A stretch of 64,000 nt of DNA from Streptomyces sp. S.PB5 (GTDB taxonomy: Bacteria > Actinomycetota > Actinomycetes > Streptomycetales > Streptomycetaceae). Shown here piece after piece: positions 16,397-25,236 of the stretch. The notes beneath the pieces are model-generated. The model saw only the letters and a list, made by a program, of their open reading frames with translations. It did not search any database and was not told the DNA's origin. The position numbers and the translations under genes are program-made. The stretch spans positions 1 through 64,000 of the forward strand of contig NZ_JAQMWP010000027.1 of NCBI RefSeq assembly GCF_030403745.1. Reading direction: 5' to 3'. Numbering within the stretch: position 1 is the first letter of the stretch; the number at the start of each line of letters is the position of its first letter.

Positions 16397-16425
16397 CCTG
16401 GCCGACACGATAAACGTCGGCCAGG
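16397..16425 (-). terminator. Terminator of the malic enzyme gene
   Basis: A perfect 10-bp stem (CCTGGCCGAC / GTCGGCCAGG) with a 9-nt loop lies 72 nt past the malic enzyme stop. The remaining 186 nt up to hup presumably hold the hup promoter; no clear hexamers were assigned. Confidence 0.65.
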
Positions 16426-16496
16426 AGGCCCGGGTTCCACGACTCGCCGATGCAAGGCCTTGCCGTGGTGATCCTCACAGCCCGGTCACATCGTCC

Positions 16497-17909
16497 CTAG
16501 GACGCGGCGGCAGCCTTCGCCGCCTCGCGGACCGCACCCGCGACCGCGCCCGCGACCTTGTCGTTGAAGACGCTCGGGATGATGTAGTTCGGGTTCAGCT
16601 CGTCCTCGGTCACCACGTCCGACAGGGCGGTCGCGGCGGCCAGCATCATGTCGGTGTTGACCGTGCGGGACTGCGCGTCCAGCAGACCGCGGAAGACGCC
16701 CGGGAAGACCAGCACGTTGTTGATCTGGTTCGGGAAGTCGGAGCGGCCGGTGGCCACCACCGCCGCCGTCTGACGGGCGATCGCCGGGTCGACCTCGGGG
16801 TCGGGGTTCGCGAGCGCGAACACGATCGCGTCCTCGGCCATGGCGGCCACATCGCTGCCGTCCAGGACGTTCGGGGCGGAGACGCCGATGAAGACGTCTG
16901 CTCCGCGAACGGCCTCCTTGAGGGTGCCGGTCAGGCCCTCGGGGTTGGTGTTGTCGGCGATCCAGCGCAGCGGCGAGTCCGCGGCGGCGTCCACCAGGTC
17001 CTCGCGGCCCGCGTGCACGACACCGTGGATGTCGGCGACGACGGCGTTCTTGACGCCCGCCGCGATCAGCAGCTTGAGGATGGCCGTACCGGCCGCGCCG
17101 GCGCCGGACATGACGACGCGGATGTTCTCGATCGCCTTGCCGGTGACGCGCAGCGCGTTCTTCAGCGCGGCGAGGACGACGATCGCGGTGCCGTGCTGGT
17201 CGTCGTGGAAGACGGGGATGTCGAGGGCCTCGCGCAGACGGGCCTCGATCTCGAAGCAGCGGGGCGCGGAGATGTCCTCCAGGTTGATGCCGGCGAAGCC
17301 GGGGGCGATCGCCTTGACGATCGCGACGATCTCGTCGGTGTCCTGGGTGTCCAGGCAGATCGGCCAGGCGTCGATGTCGGCGAAGCGCTTGAAGAGGGCC
17401 GCCTTGCCCTCCATGACCGGCATGGCGGCCATCGGGCCGATGTTGCCGAGGCCGAGCACGGCGGAGCCGTCCGTCACGACCGCAACGGTGTTGCGCTTGA
17501 TGGTGAGGCGGCGGGCGTCCTCGGGGTTCTCGGCGATCGCCATGCAGACGCGGGCCACACCCGGCGTGTAGACCATGGACAGGTCGTCACGGTTGCGGAT
17601 GGGGTGCTTGGACTGCATCTCGATCTTGCCGCCGAGGTGCATGAGGAACGTACGGTCGGAGACCTTGCCGAGGGTGACGCCCTCGATGCCGCGGAGCTCC
17701 TCGACGATCTCGTCGGCGTGCGCGGTCGACGTGGCCGCGATGGTGACGTCGATACGGAGCTTCTCGTGACCGGAGGCGGTGACGTCGAGGCCGGTCACCG
17801 AGCCTCCGGAGGACTCCACGGCCGTGGTGAGCTGGGAGACCGCGGTTCCGCTCGCGGGCACCTCCAGCCGGACCGTCATCGAGTAGGAGACGCTGGGCGC
17901 CGTTGCCAT
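16497..17909 (-). CDS. NAD-dependent malic enzyme (malate oxidoreductase) with N-terminal ACT-like domain
   Basis: This 470-aa protein catalyses oxidative decarboxylation of malate to pyruvate. Residues 1 to about 85 form an ACT-like regulatory domain (VSYSMTVRLEVPASGTAV). The catalytic domain follows: SMVYTPGVA with the catalytic Tyr, VTDGSAVLGLGNIGP, MEGKAALFK with the catalytic Lys, and the metal ligands in GINLEDISAPRCFEIE and FHDDQHGTA. The NAD-binding Rossmann domain begins at VVMSGAGAAGTAI. It starts at the ATG at 17907-17909, with AGAGGAAG upstream. The ACT domain makes amino-acid or acetyl-CoA type regulation possible, but the ligand is unknown. Confidence 0.93.
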   Translation of the reverse strand: MATAPSVSYSMTVRLEVPASGTAVSQLTTAVESSGGSVTGLDVTASGHEKLRIDVTIAATSTAHADEIVEELRGIEGVTLGKVSDRTFLMHLGGKIEMQSKHPIRNRDDLSMVYTPGVARVCMAIAENPEDARRLTIKRNTVAVVTDGSAVLGLGNIGPMAAMPVMEGKAALFKRFADIDAWPICLDTQDTDEIVAIVKAIAPGFAGINLEDISAPRCFEIEARLREALDIPVFHDDQHGTAIVVLAALKNALRVTGKAIENIRVVMSGAGAAGTAILKLLIAAGVKNAVVADIHGVVHAGREDLVDAAADSPLRWIADNTNPEGLTGTLKEAVRGADVFIGVSAPNVLDGSDVAAMAEDAIVFALANPDPEVDPAIARQTAAVVATGRSDFPNQINNVLVFPGVFRGLLDAQSRTVNTDMMLAAATALSDVVTEDELNPNYIIPSVFNDKVAGAVAGAVREAAKAAAAS

Positions 17910-17962
17910 GGCCGACTTCCTCTGCTTTCACCGGTACTTCTGTATGCCGTCCGATCGTCGCA

Positions 17963-17978
17963 CCTACTGCCGAGTAGG
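17963..17978. promoter_or_regulatory. Palindrome upstream of the malic enzyme gene
   Basis: CCTACT-GCCG-AGTAGG is a perfect 6-bp inverted repeat 54-69 nt upstream of the malic enzyme start. It could be an operator or a leader hairpin. In the 309 nt between the two flanking genes (17910-18218) only this and the terminator at 18021 stand out. Confidence 0.3.
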
Positions 17979-18020
17979 CGTTAGCCGCGCTGGATTGCGA
18001 ACGTTTTGTTCACGACGAAA

Positions 18021-18055
18021 GAGGCCCACGTCACTTGTCCGGTGACGTGGGCCTC
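18021..18055 (-). terminator. Perfect 14-bp hairpin between helicase and malic enzyme genes
   Basis: GAGGCCCACGTCAC pairs with GTGACGTGGGCCTC around a 7-nt loop. It lies 164 nt past the helicase stop and would end that transcript before the malic enzyme promoter. Confidence 0.65.
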
Positions 18056-18218
18056 TCACGAAACGATCAATGACACCGACCCGCCATGCTCGCCTCGCGG
18101 CAAGTGGTCCCTCTGAGGGACGAAGGTTGGGCCCGGGGGCTTGGATCGGGCCGGTGCCACACCCAGGCTAACAAACGGATCCCGTAAGGCCATTCCCGTC
18201 TCGAGAGTTCCTCGAGAA

Positions 18219-20699
18219 CTAATCCCGCAGCAGGTCAGGCACTCCGGTCGCATCCGGCTGGTCCCGCTCCCCCGACACCACCGTCAGCTGCTGGGTCGCC
18301 CGGGTGAGGGCGACGTACAGCACCCGCAGGCCCGCCGGGGACTCGTCCGCGATCTCCGCCGGGGAGACGACGATCGTGGCGTCGTACTCCAGGCCCTTGG
18401 CCTCCAGGCTGCCCAGGGCCACCACGCGGTCGCCGAGCCCGGTGAGCCAGCGGGCGGCCTCCTCGCGGCGCTGCATGGCGACCACTACGCCGATCGTGCC
18501 GTCGACACGGTCGAGGAGACGGGCGGCCTCCTCCCGGACGGTGGCCGCGAGGGATTCCCGCACCGCTCTGCTGTGTCCATCGCTCGTTGTCACAAAACGC
18601 GGCTCGACGCCGGTGGACCGTACGGCCTTCGGGGACTCGGAGCCGGGCATCGCGAGGGCCAGGACCTTGGCGGCGAGGTCGGCGATCTCCGAGGGGTTGC
18701 GGTAGTTCACGGTGAGCTGGAAGCGGCGGCGCGGGCGGGTGCCGAGGGCCTCGTCACGGGCCTCGGCCGCCTCGTCGGGGTCGGACCAGGAGGACTGGGC
18801 CGGGTCGCCGACGACCGTCCAGGTGGCGTGCCGGCCGCGGCGGCCGACCATGCGCCACTGCATCGGCGTGAGGTCCTGGGCCTCGTCGACGATGACGTGC
18901 GCGTACTCGACGCGTTCCTGGGCGAGACGCTCGGCGCGCTCGCGCTGGGTCTCCTCGCGGACCGGCATCAGCTCCTCCAGGCCGGTCAGCTGGTCGAGGG
19001 GGTCCAGTTCGCGCTTCTTCCTGGGGCGGGCCGGGGTGCCGAGGATCGCCTGGAGCTCGTCGAGCATGGCGATGTCGTGCACGGAGTGGCCGTCCCGCTT
19101 CAGCGAACGGGCGACCTTGCGGACCTCGCCGGGGTTGAGGATGCGGCGGGCCCAGCGGCCGAGGCGCCGCTCGTCCGCCATCGCCGTCAGGACGTCCTTC
19201 GGGGTGAGCTCGGGCCACCAGGCGTTCAGGAAGTCGATGAAGCTGTCCTCGGTGCTGACGTCCTCGTCGAAGGAGGACCGCAGCTCGGCGGCGAGCTCGG
19301 GGTCGGTGTGCCGGGAGCCCGCGCCGGACTGGGCCCACAGGGCGTCCAGGAGGAGCTTGCGGGCCCGGGGACGCAGGAGGTTCACCGGCGCGGTGCCGCC
19401 GAGTGCGTTGCGGCGGATACGTTCCAGCTCGGGGGCTTCGAGCTCCAGGCGACGGTTGAAGGCGACGACACGGAGCCGGGAGGGCGGGCCCGCGGGGGCC
19501 TGGGCAGCGCTGTCGTCGCCGCCGAAGGAGAGCTGCCCCTCCGTCTCACCACCGAAGGCGAGCTGCCCGGTCTCGTCGCGCCCGCGCCGGCCCGCCGGGC
19601 CGCGCCGGCCGGTCTGCGCGCCCGCGGCCGCGCCGCCGCCCGGGTTCCCCTCCAGCGCCCCCCGCGCCGCCTTCCGCAGCACCTTCAGCATCCGGTACGA
19701 GCCCTTGGCGCGGGCCGTCGACGGGGAGTCGTACAGGGTGGCCTCGGCGCCGTCGACGAGGGAGCCGATGGCGCGGATGGCGACCTGGCCCTCCTCGCCC
19801 AGGGACGGCAGGACGCCCTCGGTGTAGGCGACGAGGAGCGGGGTCGGGGAGACGATGAGGATGCCGCCGGAGTAGCGGCGGCGGTCCTGGTAGAGCAGGT
19901 ACGCGGCGCGGTGCAGGGCGACGGCCGTCTTGCCGGTGCCGGGGCCGCCCTCGACGTAGGTCACGGACGCGGCGGGGGCCCGGATGACCAGGTCCTGTTC
20001 GGCCTGGATGGAGGCGACGATGTCGCGCATGGTGTGGCTGCGGGCCTGGCCGAGGGCGGCCATGAGGGCACCGTCACCGATGGCGGGGAGCTCGTGGCCG
20101 TCGAGGAAGGCCTTGAGCTCGGGGCGCATGAGGTCGTCCTCGACACCGAGGACGCGGCGGCCCTTGGAGCGGATGACCCGGCGGCGCACCACGCGGCCCG
20201 GGTCGACCGGGGTGGAGCGGTAGAACGGCGCCGCGGCCGGGGCCCGCCAGTCGATGACGAGCGGCGCGTACTCGGAGTCGAGGACCCCGATCCGGCCGAT
20301 GTGCAGGGTCTCGGCGATGTCGGCGGTGTTGTCCTCCCGGATGACACCCTCGGCGGGTTCCACGGCGGTGTAGGCGCCGTCGGGCCCCTTCTTGCCGTCC
20401 TTCCCGAGGAGCAGGTCGATACGGCCGAAGAGGAAGTCCTCGAACTCGTTGTTGAGCCGGTTGAGGTGGACTCCCGCCCGGAACACCTGGGCGTCCCGTT
20501 CGGCGAGTGCGCCGGGCGTGCCGACCTGGCCTCGCTTGGCCGCGTCGTTCATCAGGAACTCCGCCTCGTGGATCTTCTCCTCAAGGCGCCGGTACACCCG
20601 GTCAAGGTGTTCCTGTTCGACGCTGATCTCCCGGTCCCGTACAGAATCGTGTACGTCGTGAACCGAGCCGACCGCAGATTGATGAGCCTGAGCGGCCAC
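18219..20699 (-). CDS. HelD-like UvrD/Rep superfamily I helicase (RNA polymerase recycling type)
   Basis: This 826-aa protein starts at a GTG. The N-terminal antiparallel coiled coil (about residues 25-95) and conserved GRIGVLDSEYAPLVIDWRAP are typical of HelD proteins. Walker A is GGPGTGKTA at about 251-259, and the C-terminal helicase half has DEAQDLTPMQWRM, VGDPAQSSW, TVNYRNP and VLYVALTRATQQL. HelD proteins bind RNA polymerase, insert arms into its channels and free stalled complexes; some actinobacterial ones protect from rifamycins. An insert at roughly 345-410 is low-complexity and carries a near-duplicated unit (GQLAFGGETE, GQLSFGGDD). Whether this is a housekeeping HelD or a HelR-type resistance factor cannot be told from sequence alone. 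Confidence 0.85.
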   Translation of the reverse strand: MAAQAHQSAVGSVHDVHDSVRDREISVEQEHLDRVYRRLEEKIHEAEFLMNDAAKRGQVGTPGALAERDAQVFRAGVHLNRLNNEFEDFLFGRIDLLLGKDGKKGPDGAYTAVEPAEGVIREDNTADIAETLHIGRIGVLDSEYAPLVIDWRAPAAAPFYRSTPVDPGRVVRRRVIRSKGRRVLGVEDDLMRPELKAFLDGHELPAIGDGALMAALGQARSHTMRDIVASIQAEQDLVIRAPAASVTYVEGGPGTGKTAVALHRAAYLLYQDRRRYSGGILIVSPTPLLVAYTEGVLPSLGEEGQVAIRAIGSLVDGAEATLYDSPSTARAKGSYRMLKVLRKAARGALEGNPGGGAAAGAQTGRRGPAGRRGRDETGQLAFGGETEGQLSFGGDDSAAQAPAGPPSRLRVVAFNRRLELEAPELERIRRNALGGTAPVNLLRPRARKLLLDALWAQSGAGSRHTDPELAAELRSSFDEDVSTEDSFIDFLNAWWPELTPKDVLTAMADERRLGRWARRILNPGEVRKVARSLKRDGHSVHDIAMLDELQAILGTPARPRKKRELDPLDQLTGLEELMPVREETQRERAERLAQERVEYAHVIVDEAQDLTPMQWRMVGRRGRHATWTVVGDPAQSSWSDPDEAAEARDEALGTRPRRRFQLTVNYRNPSEIADLAAKVLALAMPGSESPKAVRSTGVEPRFVTTSDGHSRAVRESLAATVREEAARLLDRVDGTIGVVVAMQRREEAARWLTGLGDRVVALGSLEAKGLEYDATIVVSPAEIADESPAGLRVLYVALTRATQQLTVVSGERDQPDATGVPDLLRD

Positions 20700-20768
20700 C
20701 GGGCCCCCTTCTGACGTGCTGGGCAGCCGTCAACCGTACGCGAAGGGGACCCGTTGCAGCTACGGCAG

Positions 20769-21599
20769 CTACACGTCTACTTCGACGAGTCGCTTGCCTT
20801 CGAAGGTCATGACCTCGAAGTGGTCGATCTCGTTCGGGGCGAAGGCGGCGCCGCCGTGGACGTAGAGCGGGTTCTTGGCCTGCTCGGTCTTGGCGTTCGG
20901 GAGGCCGTAACCCCAGGTGGGGACGGACCAGGAGGTGACCGTCTCACGCTCGCCGTTCTTGCCGACGGCGATGAGGGAGCACTTCTCCGGGCCCTTGACG
21001 TTCTTCAGCTCCAGGACCGCGTGGGTACCCCAGGCCTTCTTCTCCAGGGCGACGGTCGCACTGACGTCCGTCGAGGAGTCGGTGCCCGTGACCTTGTCGT
21101 CGATGGTGTCGAAGGCTTCCTTCGCGGGGCTGGCGCTGGTGGTGTGCGCCGAGACGTTCCCTCCGGAGTCGTCTCCTGTGGCGCCCACGGCGACCAGGGG
21201 ACCGCCGATGATCAGGGCGGCCGCGGCGGCCACCATGTAGAAGGCGCGCCTGCGCTTCTGGGCGCGGCGTTCGGCGACCTCGTCGACGAGCTTGTTCACC
21301 AGCCGCGGACTGGGCTTGGCGGACAGGGACTCGCCGATGGCGGGAGTGCCGGAGCCGGGCAGGTCCGCGAGCGCGGCCAGCATCGGTTCCATCCCGGCGA
21401 GTTCGTCGAGCTGTTGGGCGCACCATTCGCAGGTCGCGAGGTGCATCTCGAAAGCGGTTGCCTCGGCGTCGTCGAGGATCCCGAGGGCGTATGCGCCGAC
21501 GGTCTCGTGCTCGTTCGGCACCGGAGAACCCTGCATGGAGCCAGACATACCCGCACCACCACTGCCGAATCCCTGGTTTCCCCCGTAAACACTCATCAC
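20769..21599 (-). CDS. rsuA: Anti-sigma factor RsuA (zinc-binding, membrane-anchored)
   Basis: This 276-aa protein begins GTG-ATG; the GTG overlaps the sigma factor stop, so translation is coupled. The N-terminal anti-sigma domain has the zinc motif His53-x3-Cys57-x2-Cys60 in HLATCEWC plus an upstream His31 (HETVGAYALG). A basic stretch (RRAQKRRR) precedes one membrane helix (FYMVAAAAALIIGGPLVAV, about residues 118-136). The outer domain (about 140 residues) resembles the extracytoplasmic part of RskA-type anti-sigmas, ending FEVMTFEGKRLVEVDV. It should hold the ECF sigma factor encoded just upstream at the membrane. The symbol follows the S. coelicolor sigU-rsuA pair. Confidence 0.85.
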   Translation of the reverse strand: MMSVYGGNQGFGSGGAGMSGSMQGSPVPNEHETVGAYALGILDDAEATAFEMHLATCEWCAQQLDELAGMEPMLAALADLPGSGTPAIGESLSAKPSPRLVNKLVDEVAERRAQKRRRAFYMVAAAAALIIGGPLVAVGATGDDSGGNVSAHTTSASPAKEAFDTIDDKVTGTDSSTDVSATVALEKKAWGTHAVLELKNVKGPEKCSLIAVGKNGERETVTSWSVPTWGYGLPNAKTEQAKNPLYVHGGAAFAPNEIDHFEVMTFEGKRLVEVDV

Positions 21600-22171
21600 G
21601 CCGTCACCCCCCGCTCCTCAAGTGCGAGCTTCATCGACCGCAGGGCATAGAAGACCCTGGAACGGACCGTTCCGCTGGGTATCCCGAGTGTCTCGGCCGC
21701 CTCATTGACGGTACGCCCCTTGAAGTACGTCTCGACGAGCACCTCCCGGTGGGCCGGGGTCAGGTCGTCGAGCGCGTCCGACAGCGTCATCAACCACAGC
21801 GCCTTGTCGATCTCGTCCTCCGCGGGGATGACCTCCAGCGGCGACGGATCGACCTCCTGCGGCCGGGCCTGCCGGCTTCGGTGGCCGTCGATGACGATGC
21901 GCCGGGCAACGGTCACCAGCCAGGGGCGTACAGATCCGGTCGCTCTGTTGAGCTGACCGGCGTTCTTCCATGCACGGATCAGCGTTTCCTGCACAACGTC
22001 CTCTGCTCTTTGGCGGTCTCCGGCGACCAGCCGCAGCACATAGGCGAGCAGGGGACCTGCGTGCTCTCTGTACAGAGCACGCATGAGCTCCTCATCAGGT
22101 TCCGAGGGCTGGGACATGCGATGTCGGGCCCTCGATCCACGTTCATTGGCCACGACGGAATCCTTGCGCAC
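21596..22171 (-). CDS. sigU: ECF RNA polymerase sigma factor SigU
   Basis: The product is about 191 aa. The GTG at 22169-22171 is preferred because GGAGG lies 6 nt upstream; a GTG two codons earlier overlaps that site. Region 2 (LMRALYREHAGPLLAYVLRL, then EDVVQETLIRAWKN) and region 4 (HREVLVETYFKGRTVNEAA, GIPSGTVRSRVFYALRSMK) are complete. The gene is followed directly by its anti-sigma gene with overlapping codons. In S. coelicolor unrestrained SigU is reported to disturb differentiation and alter the secretome. The 284 nt upstream should hold an autoregulated promoter, but no motif could be assigned with confidence. Confidence 0.88.
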   Translation of the reverse strand: MRKDSVVANERGSRARHRMSQPSEPDEELMRALYREHAGPLLAYVLRLVAGDRQRAEDVVQETLIRAWKNAGQLNRATGSVRPWLVTVARRIVIDGHRSRQARPQEVDPSPLEVIPAEDEIDKALWLMTLSDALDDLTPAHREVLVETYFKGRTVNEAAETLGIPSGTVRSRVFYALRSMKLALEERGVTA

Positions 22172-22455
22172 GCCCACCTCCGATGTCCGGGGGTTCCCCC
22201 AGCCGGTCGCTCAACACGGGGTACGGACGCGGGCCGTTGAGTGTTCAAAGTGACATGACAGATTTCTTCTGAGTGCCGAGACGAGGGGGACATGCGCGCA
22301 CATTCCCGCCTCTCGATCTTTACATTTCCGCCACATTGGCGCGAAGGGGGCGGCTGCCCGGGCGGAGCGCCGAGTAAACGGCGTGTAACCGAAATCACTT
22401 CGACGGCCGTTCCACAGAAGGGACATAACGTCCCCTCAGGCTTCCCTGATCACCC

Positions 22456-23058
22456 TCAGGCCCGCGCGAGCGCAGCCCGACGGCGGTGCCGGGCCACCCT
22501 TTCACGGTTCCCGCAGACCTCACTGGAGCACCAGCGCCTCCTGCGCCCCCGGGACGTGTCCAGATAGACGATCGGGCAGTTGTCGCCGGCGCACTGCCGC
22601 AGACCCGCCCGCGCGACGGGATCGGTGAGCAGTTCCACGGCGTCCCTGGCGATCGCGCCGAGCAGCGCGGCGAGTTGGGGCGGGCCGTCCAGCTCCCTGA
22701 CGAGCGTGCCGTCCTCGCCCGGTACGGCCCGCGGTGCCGGGGGCGCGGTGCGGGCGAGGTCGTTGACGCGGGCGAGTGCCAGGTCGTGCGAGGGGCGGAG
22801 GTGGGGCTCGGGGGCGAGTCTCGCTCGTACCAACTGGCTCACCTGACCACGGAGTTCCCGGAACCCGACGAGCCAGGAAGGATCCGCGTGGGTCAGCGGG
22901 GTCGCGGACGGTACGAGGCCGGAGCCGGCGATCCATCCCAGCAGCACCTCGGTCGAGTCGAGCCGTTCGACGGGGTGGGTGGTCGCGAGGAGATCGAGGC
23001 AGATCCGTCCGGCGTCGAACCGCAGCTCGTACGGGGCCGTGGCCGTACCCAGTGCCAT
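22456..23058 (-). CDS. CGNR zinc-finger (ABATE domain) protein, putative stress regulator
   Basis: This 200-aa protein has an N-terminal ABATE domain (RFDAGRICLDLLATTHP) and a C-terminal treble-clef zinc finger with ligands CAGDNCPIVYLD and WCSSEVCGNRERVARHRRR. The family is named for this CGNR motif. It is thought to act as DNA-binding regulators of stress or toxic-metabolite response. The gene lies divergent to the DUF1772 gene, whose start is 195 nt away, so it might control that neighbour (inference). Confidence 0.88.
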   Translation of the reverse strand: MALGTATAPYELRFDAGRICLDLLATTHPVERLDSTEVLLGWIAGSGLVPSATPLTHADPSWLVGFRELRGQVSQLVRARLAPEPHLRPSHDLALARVNDLARTAPPAPRAVPGEDGTLVRELDGPPQLAALLGAIARDAVELLTDPVARAGLRQCAGDNCPIVYLDTSRGRRRRWCSSEVCGNRERVARHRRRAALARA

Positions 23059-23253
23059 GTGCCTGTCACCGCCTAGGGGTGCCCTGCGTGTGAGGGGTCG
23101 GTGAGAAGGTTCTTATCGGAGGGTTCCCTCTCACAGTGCCTGCCCGCTCGCGCCGCCGGAACCCCTGTGTACCGGTGGGGCGTGGACGGTCGCGTATGGG
23201 GCTGCGGTTCTGGGCCATGTCGTGGCGGGTCCGGGAACCGTTGGCTTGAGGGC

Positions 23254-23745
23254 ATGACGACGCGAACACAGCACAAGGGCACGGGAGTCGTACTGGGCGC
23301 GGCCACGGTCGCCATGGGTCTGATCGCCGGGGCCTTCTATGTCTTCGCCTGTGCGGTGATGCCGGGGCTGGCGCGCAGCGACGACCGGGTCTACGTCGAG
23401 GTGATGCGGAACATCAACGACGTGATCCAGAACCCGGTGTTCCTGCTGAGCTTTCTGGGGGCGCTGGTGCTGACGGGGGTGGCGGCGTGGCAGGGGCGGG
23501 GGTCGGGGTACGGCCGGTGGGTGTGGGCGGGGCTGATCGCGTACGCCCTGGGTTTCCTGGTGACGGTCGCCTTCAACATCCCGCTGAACGATGGGCTCGA
23601 CGGGGCGACGGATGTGCGGGCGGGGCGGGAGGAGTTCGAGGGGGCGTGGGTGGTGTGGAACGGGGTGCGGGCGGTGCTGTCGACGGTGGCGATGGGGTGC
23701 CTGGTGCGGGGGCTGGTGCTGTACGGCGGCCGGTCCCGGCTTTGA
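23254..23745 (+). CDS. DUF1772 (anthrone oxygenase-like) integral membrane protein
   Basis: The product is 163 aa from the ATG at 23254 with GAGGG upstream; the frame continues further 5' without family similarity. Four hydrophobic segments are visible: LGAATVAMGLIAGAFYVFAC, FLLSFLGALVLTGVAAW, WVWAGLIAYALGFLVTVAF and VLSTVAMGCLVRGLVLYGG. The conserved NIPLND motif and a small-residue first helix fit DUF1772. Members are small membrane proteins, some called anthrone oxygenases or noranthrone monooxygenases. The substrate here is unknown. Confidence 0.85.
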   Translation: MTTRTQHKGTGVVLGAATVAMGLIAGAFYVFACAVMPGLARSDDRVYVEVMRNINDVIQNPVFLLSFLGALVLTGVAAWQGRGSGYGRWVWAGLIAYALGFLVTVAFNIPLNDGLDGATDVRAGREEFEGAWVVWNGVRAVLSTVAMGCLVRGLVLYGGRSRL

Positions 23746-23749
23746 TCTC

Positions 23750-23953
23750 GCCCCCGCCGCCCCTACCCGTTCCCGTCCCTGGGGGCGCTGCCCCCTGGAC
23801 CCCCGCTCCTCAAACGCCGGAGGGGCTGGATTCAGCCCAGCCACATCCAGCCCGTCCGGCGTTTGAGGACGAGGCCCCTTCAGGGCCGAAGCGGGGGGTC
23901 TGGGGGCGGCAGCCCCCAGGGACGGGACGGGTAAGGGGCGGCGGGGGCGAGAG
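23750..23953. repeat. Intergenic palindromic repeat, copy A (large inverted repeat)
   Basis: Between two convergent genes lies an approximately 200-bp inverted repeat. The left arm contains CTGGGGGCGCTGCCCCCTGG and CTCCTCAAACGCCGGAGGGG. The right arm contains the complements CCGTCCGGCGTTTGAGGACG and TCTGGGGGCGGCAGCCCCCA, followed by GGGACGGGACGGGTA. Related copies occur at 40316 and 59489. It could form a long hairpin and act as a bidirectional terminator. Confidence 0.8.
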
Positions 23954-23958
23954 AACCC

Positions 23959-25113
23959 CTACGCGTCCGCGTACTTCGCGTCCGCCGCCGGGTCCAGTGC
24001 CAGCCGGTACCCCCGCTTCACCACCGTCTGGATCAGCTTCGGGGCGCCCAGGGCCGTGCGGAGGCGTGCCATCGCCGTCTCCACCGCGTGCTCGTCCCGC
24101 CCGGCACCCGGCAGCGCCCGGAGCAGTTCCGCCCGGGCCACCACCCACCCCGGCCGCCGCGACAGCGCCCGCAGCAGCGACATCCCGGCCGGCGGCACAG
24201 GCCGCAGGGCGCCGTCGACCAGTACCGCGTGGCCCCGGATCTCCACCCGGTGACCGGCGATCGGGAGCGTGCGGGCGCGTGCCGGGAGTTCCTGGCAGAG
24301 GAGCTGGACGAGGGGGCCGAGACGGAAGCGGTCGGGCTGGACCGTGTCCACGCCCCGGGCCTGCAGGGGCAGGGCGGTCACCGGGCCCACGCAGGCCGGC
24401 AGCACATCGTGGTTGAGGGCCCCCAGCAGCTCCGGGAGCAGGCCCCGCTTCTCCGCCCGGTTCAGCAGGGACGCCGCGGCCGGTGCGCTCGTGAACGTCA
24501 GCGCGTCCAGGCCCCGGGAGATGGCCGCGTCCAGCAGGCGGTCCACCGGGGCGATGTCCTCCGGGGGCATCCAGCGGTACACCGGGATGCCCAGGACCTC
24601 CGCTCCCCCGGCCCGCAGGGCCTCCACGAATCCCGGCAGCGGTTCGCCGTGCAGCTGGATGGCGATGCGGCGGCCGTCGACGCCCTCCTCGAGGAGGCGG
24701 TCCAGCACCTCCGCCATGGACTCGGACGACGGCGACCACTCCTCCGTCAGCCCGGCCGCCCGTACCGCGCCCTTGACCTTCGGACCGCGGGCCAGCAGTT
24801 CGACGCCGCGCAGCCGGTCCAGCAGGTCCTCGCCGACGCCCCAGCCGTCCGCGGCCTCGATCCAGCCGCGGAAACCGATCGCGGTCGTGGCGACCACGAC
24901 GTCCGGCTTCTGGTCGATGATCTCCTTCGTCGCCGCGAGCAGCTCACTGTCGTCGGCGAGTGGCACGATCCGCAGGGCAGGTGCGTGCAGGACGGCGGCT
25001 CCCCGTCGCTGCAGCAGTGCGCCCAGCTCGTCGGCCCGGCGCGCGGCTGTCACGCCTACCGTGAAGCCGGCCAGGGGGCCGTGTTGTTCTGGTCGCTGCT
25101 GTTCGTCGTACAT
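23959..25113 (-). CDS. nnaR: NnaR-type regulator: uroporphyrinogen-III synthase-like domain plus winged-helix DNA-binding domain
   Basis: The product is 384 aa from the ATG at 25111-25113 (MYDEQQRPE), with GACGAGAG upstream; an in-frame GTG 33 nt earlier is possible. Residues about 15-270 form a HemD fold (GFTVGVTAARRADELGALL, LTFTSAPAAASLLNRA). The C-terminal about 100 residues form an OmpR/PhoB-type winged helix (RPGWVVARAELLRALPG, VETAMARLRTALG, IQTVVKRGYRL). This architecture belongs to NnaR, which in Streptomyces and mycobacteria activates nitrate/nitrite assimilation genes together with GlnR. The narK transporter gene lies directly upstream in the same direction (123-nt gap), which supports the call. 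Confidence 0.85.
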   Translation of the reverse strand: MYDEQQRPEQHGPLAGFTVGVTAARRADELGALLQRRGAAVLHAPALRIVPLADDSELLAATKEIIDQKPDVVVATTAIGFRGWIEAADGWGVGEDLLDRLRGVELLARGPKVKGAVRAAGLTEEWSPSSESMAEVLDRLLEEGVDGRRIAIQLHGEPLPGFVEALRAGGAEVLGIPVYRWMPPEDIAPVDRLLDAAISRGLDALTFTSAPAAASLLNRAEKRGLLPELLGALNHDVLPACVGPVTALPLQARGVDTVQPDRFRLGPLVQLLCQELPARARTLPIAGHRVEIRGHAVLVDGALRPVPPAGMSLLRALSRRPGWVVARAELLRALPGAGRDEHAVETAMARLRTALGAPKLIQTVVKRGYRLALDPAADAKYADA

Positions 25114-25236
25114 ATAACTCTCGTCCCGCACTCGAGTCGGTTGCACCTACACGGCGTGTGACGGCACCTGCATGCCGATCGAGCCTGTCAACGCTGCATG
25201 ACAGGCTCGGTTCGGCTTGATGTCGCTGGTGTTACG

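Noticed and set aside
18056..18253. 65-codon minus-strand frame after the helicase
   Set aside because: It overlaps the helicase 3' end, has no ribosome binding site or recognisable motif, and includes only spacer sequence.
23101..23253. N-terminal extension of the DUF1772 protein
   Set aside because: The upstream codons give a Gly/Arg/Cys-rich tail, while the ATG at 23254 has GAGGG and precedes the first membrane helix.
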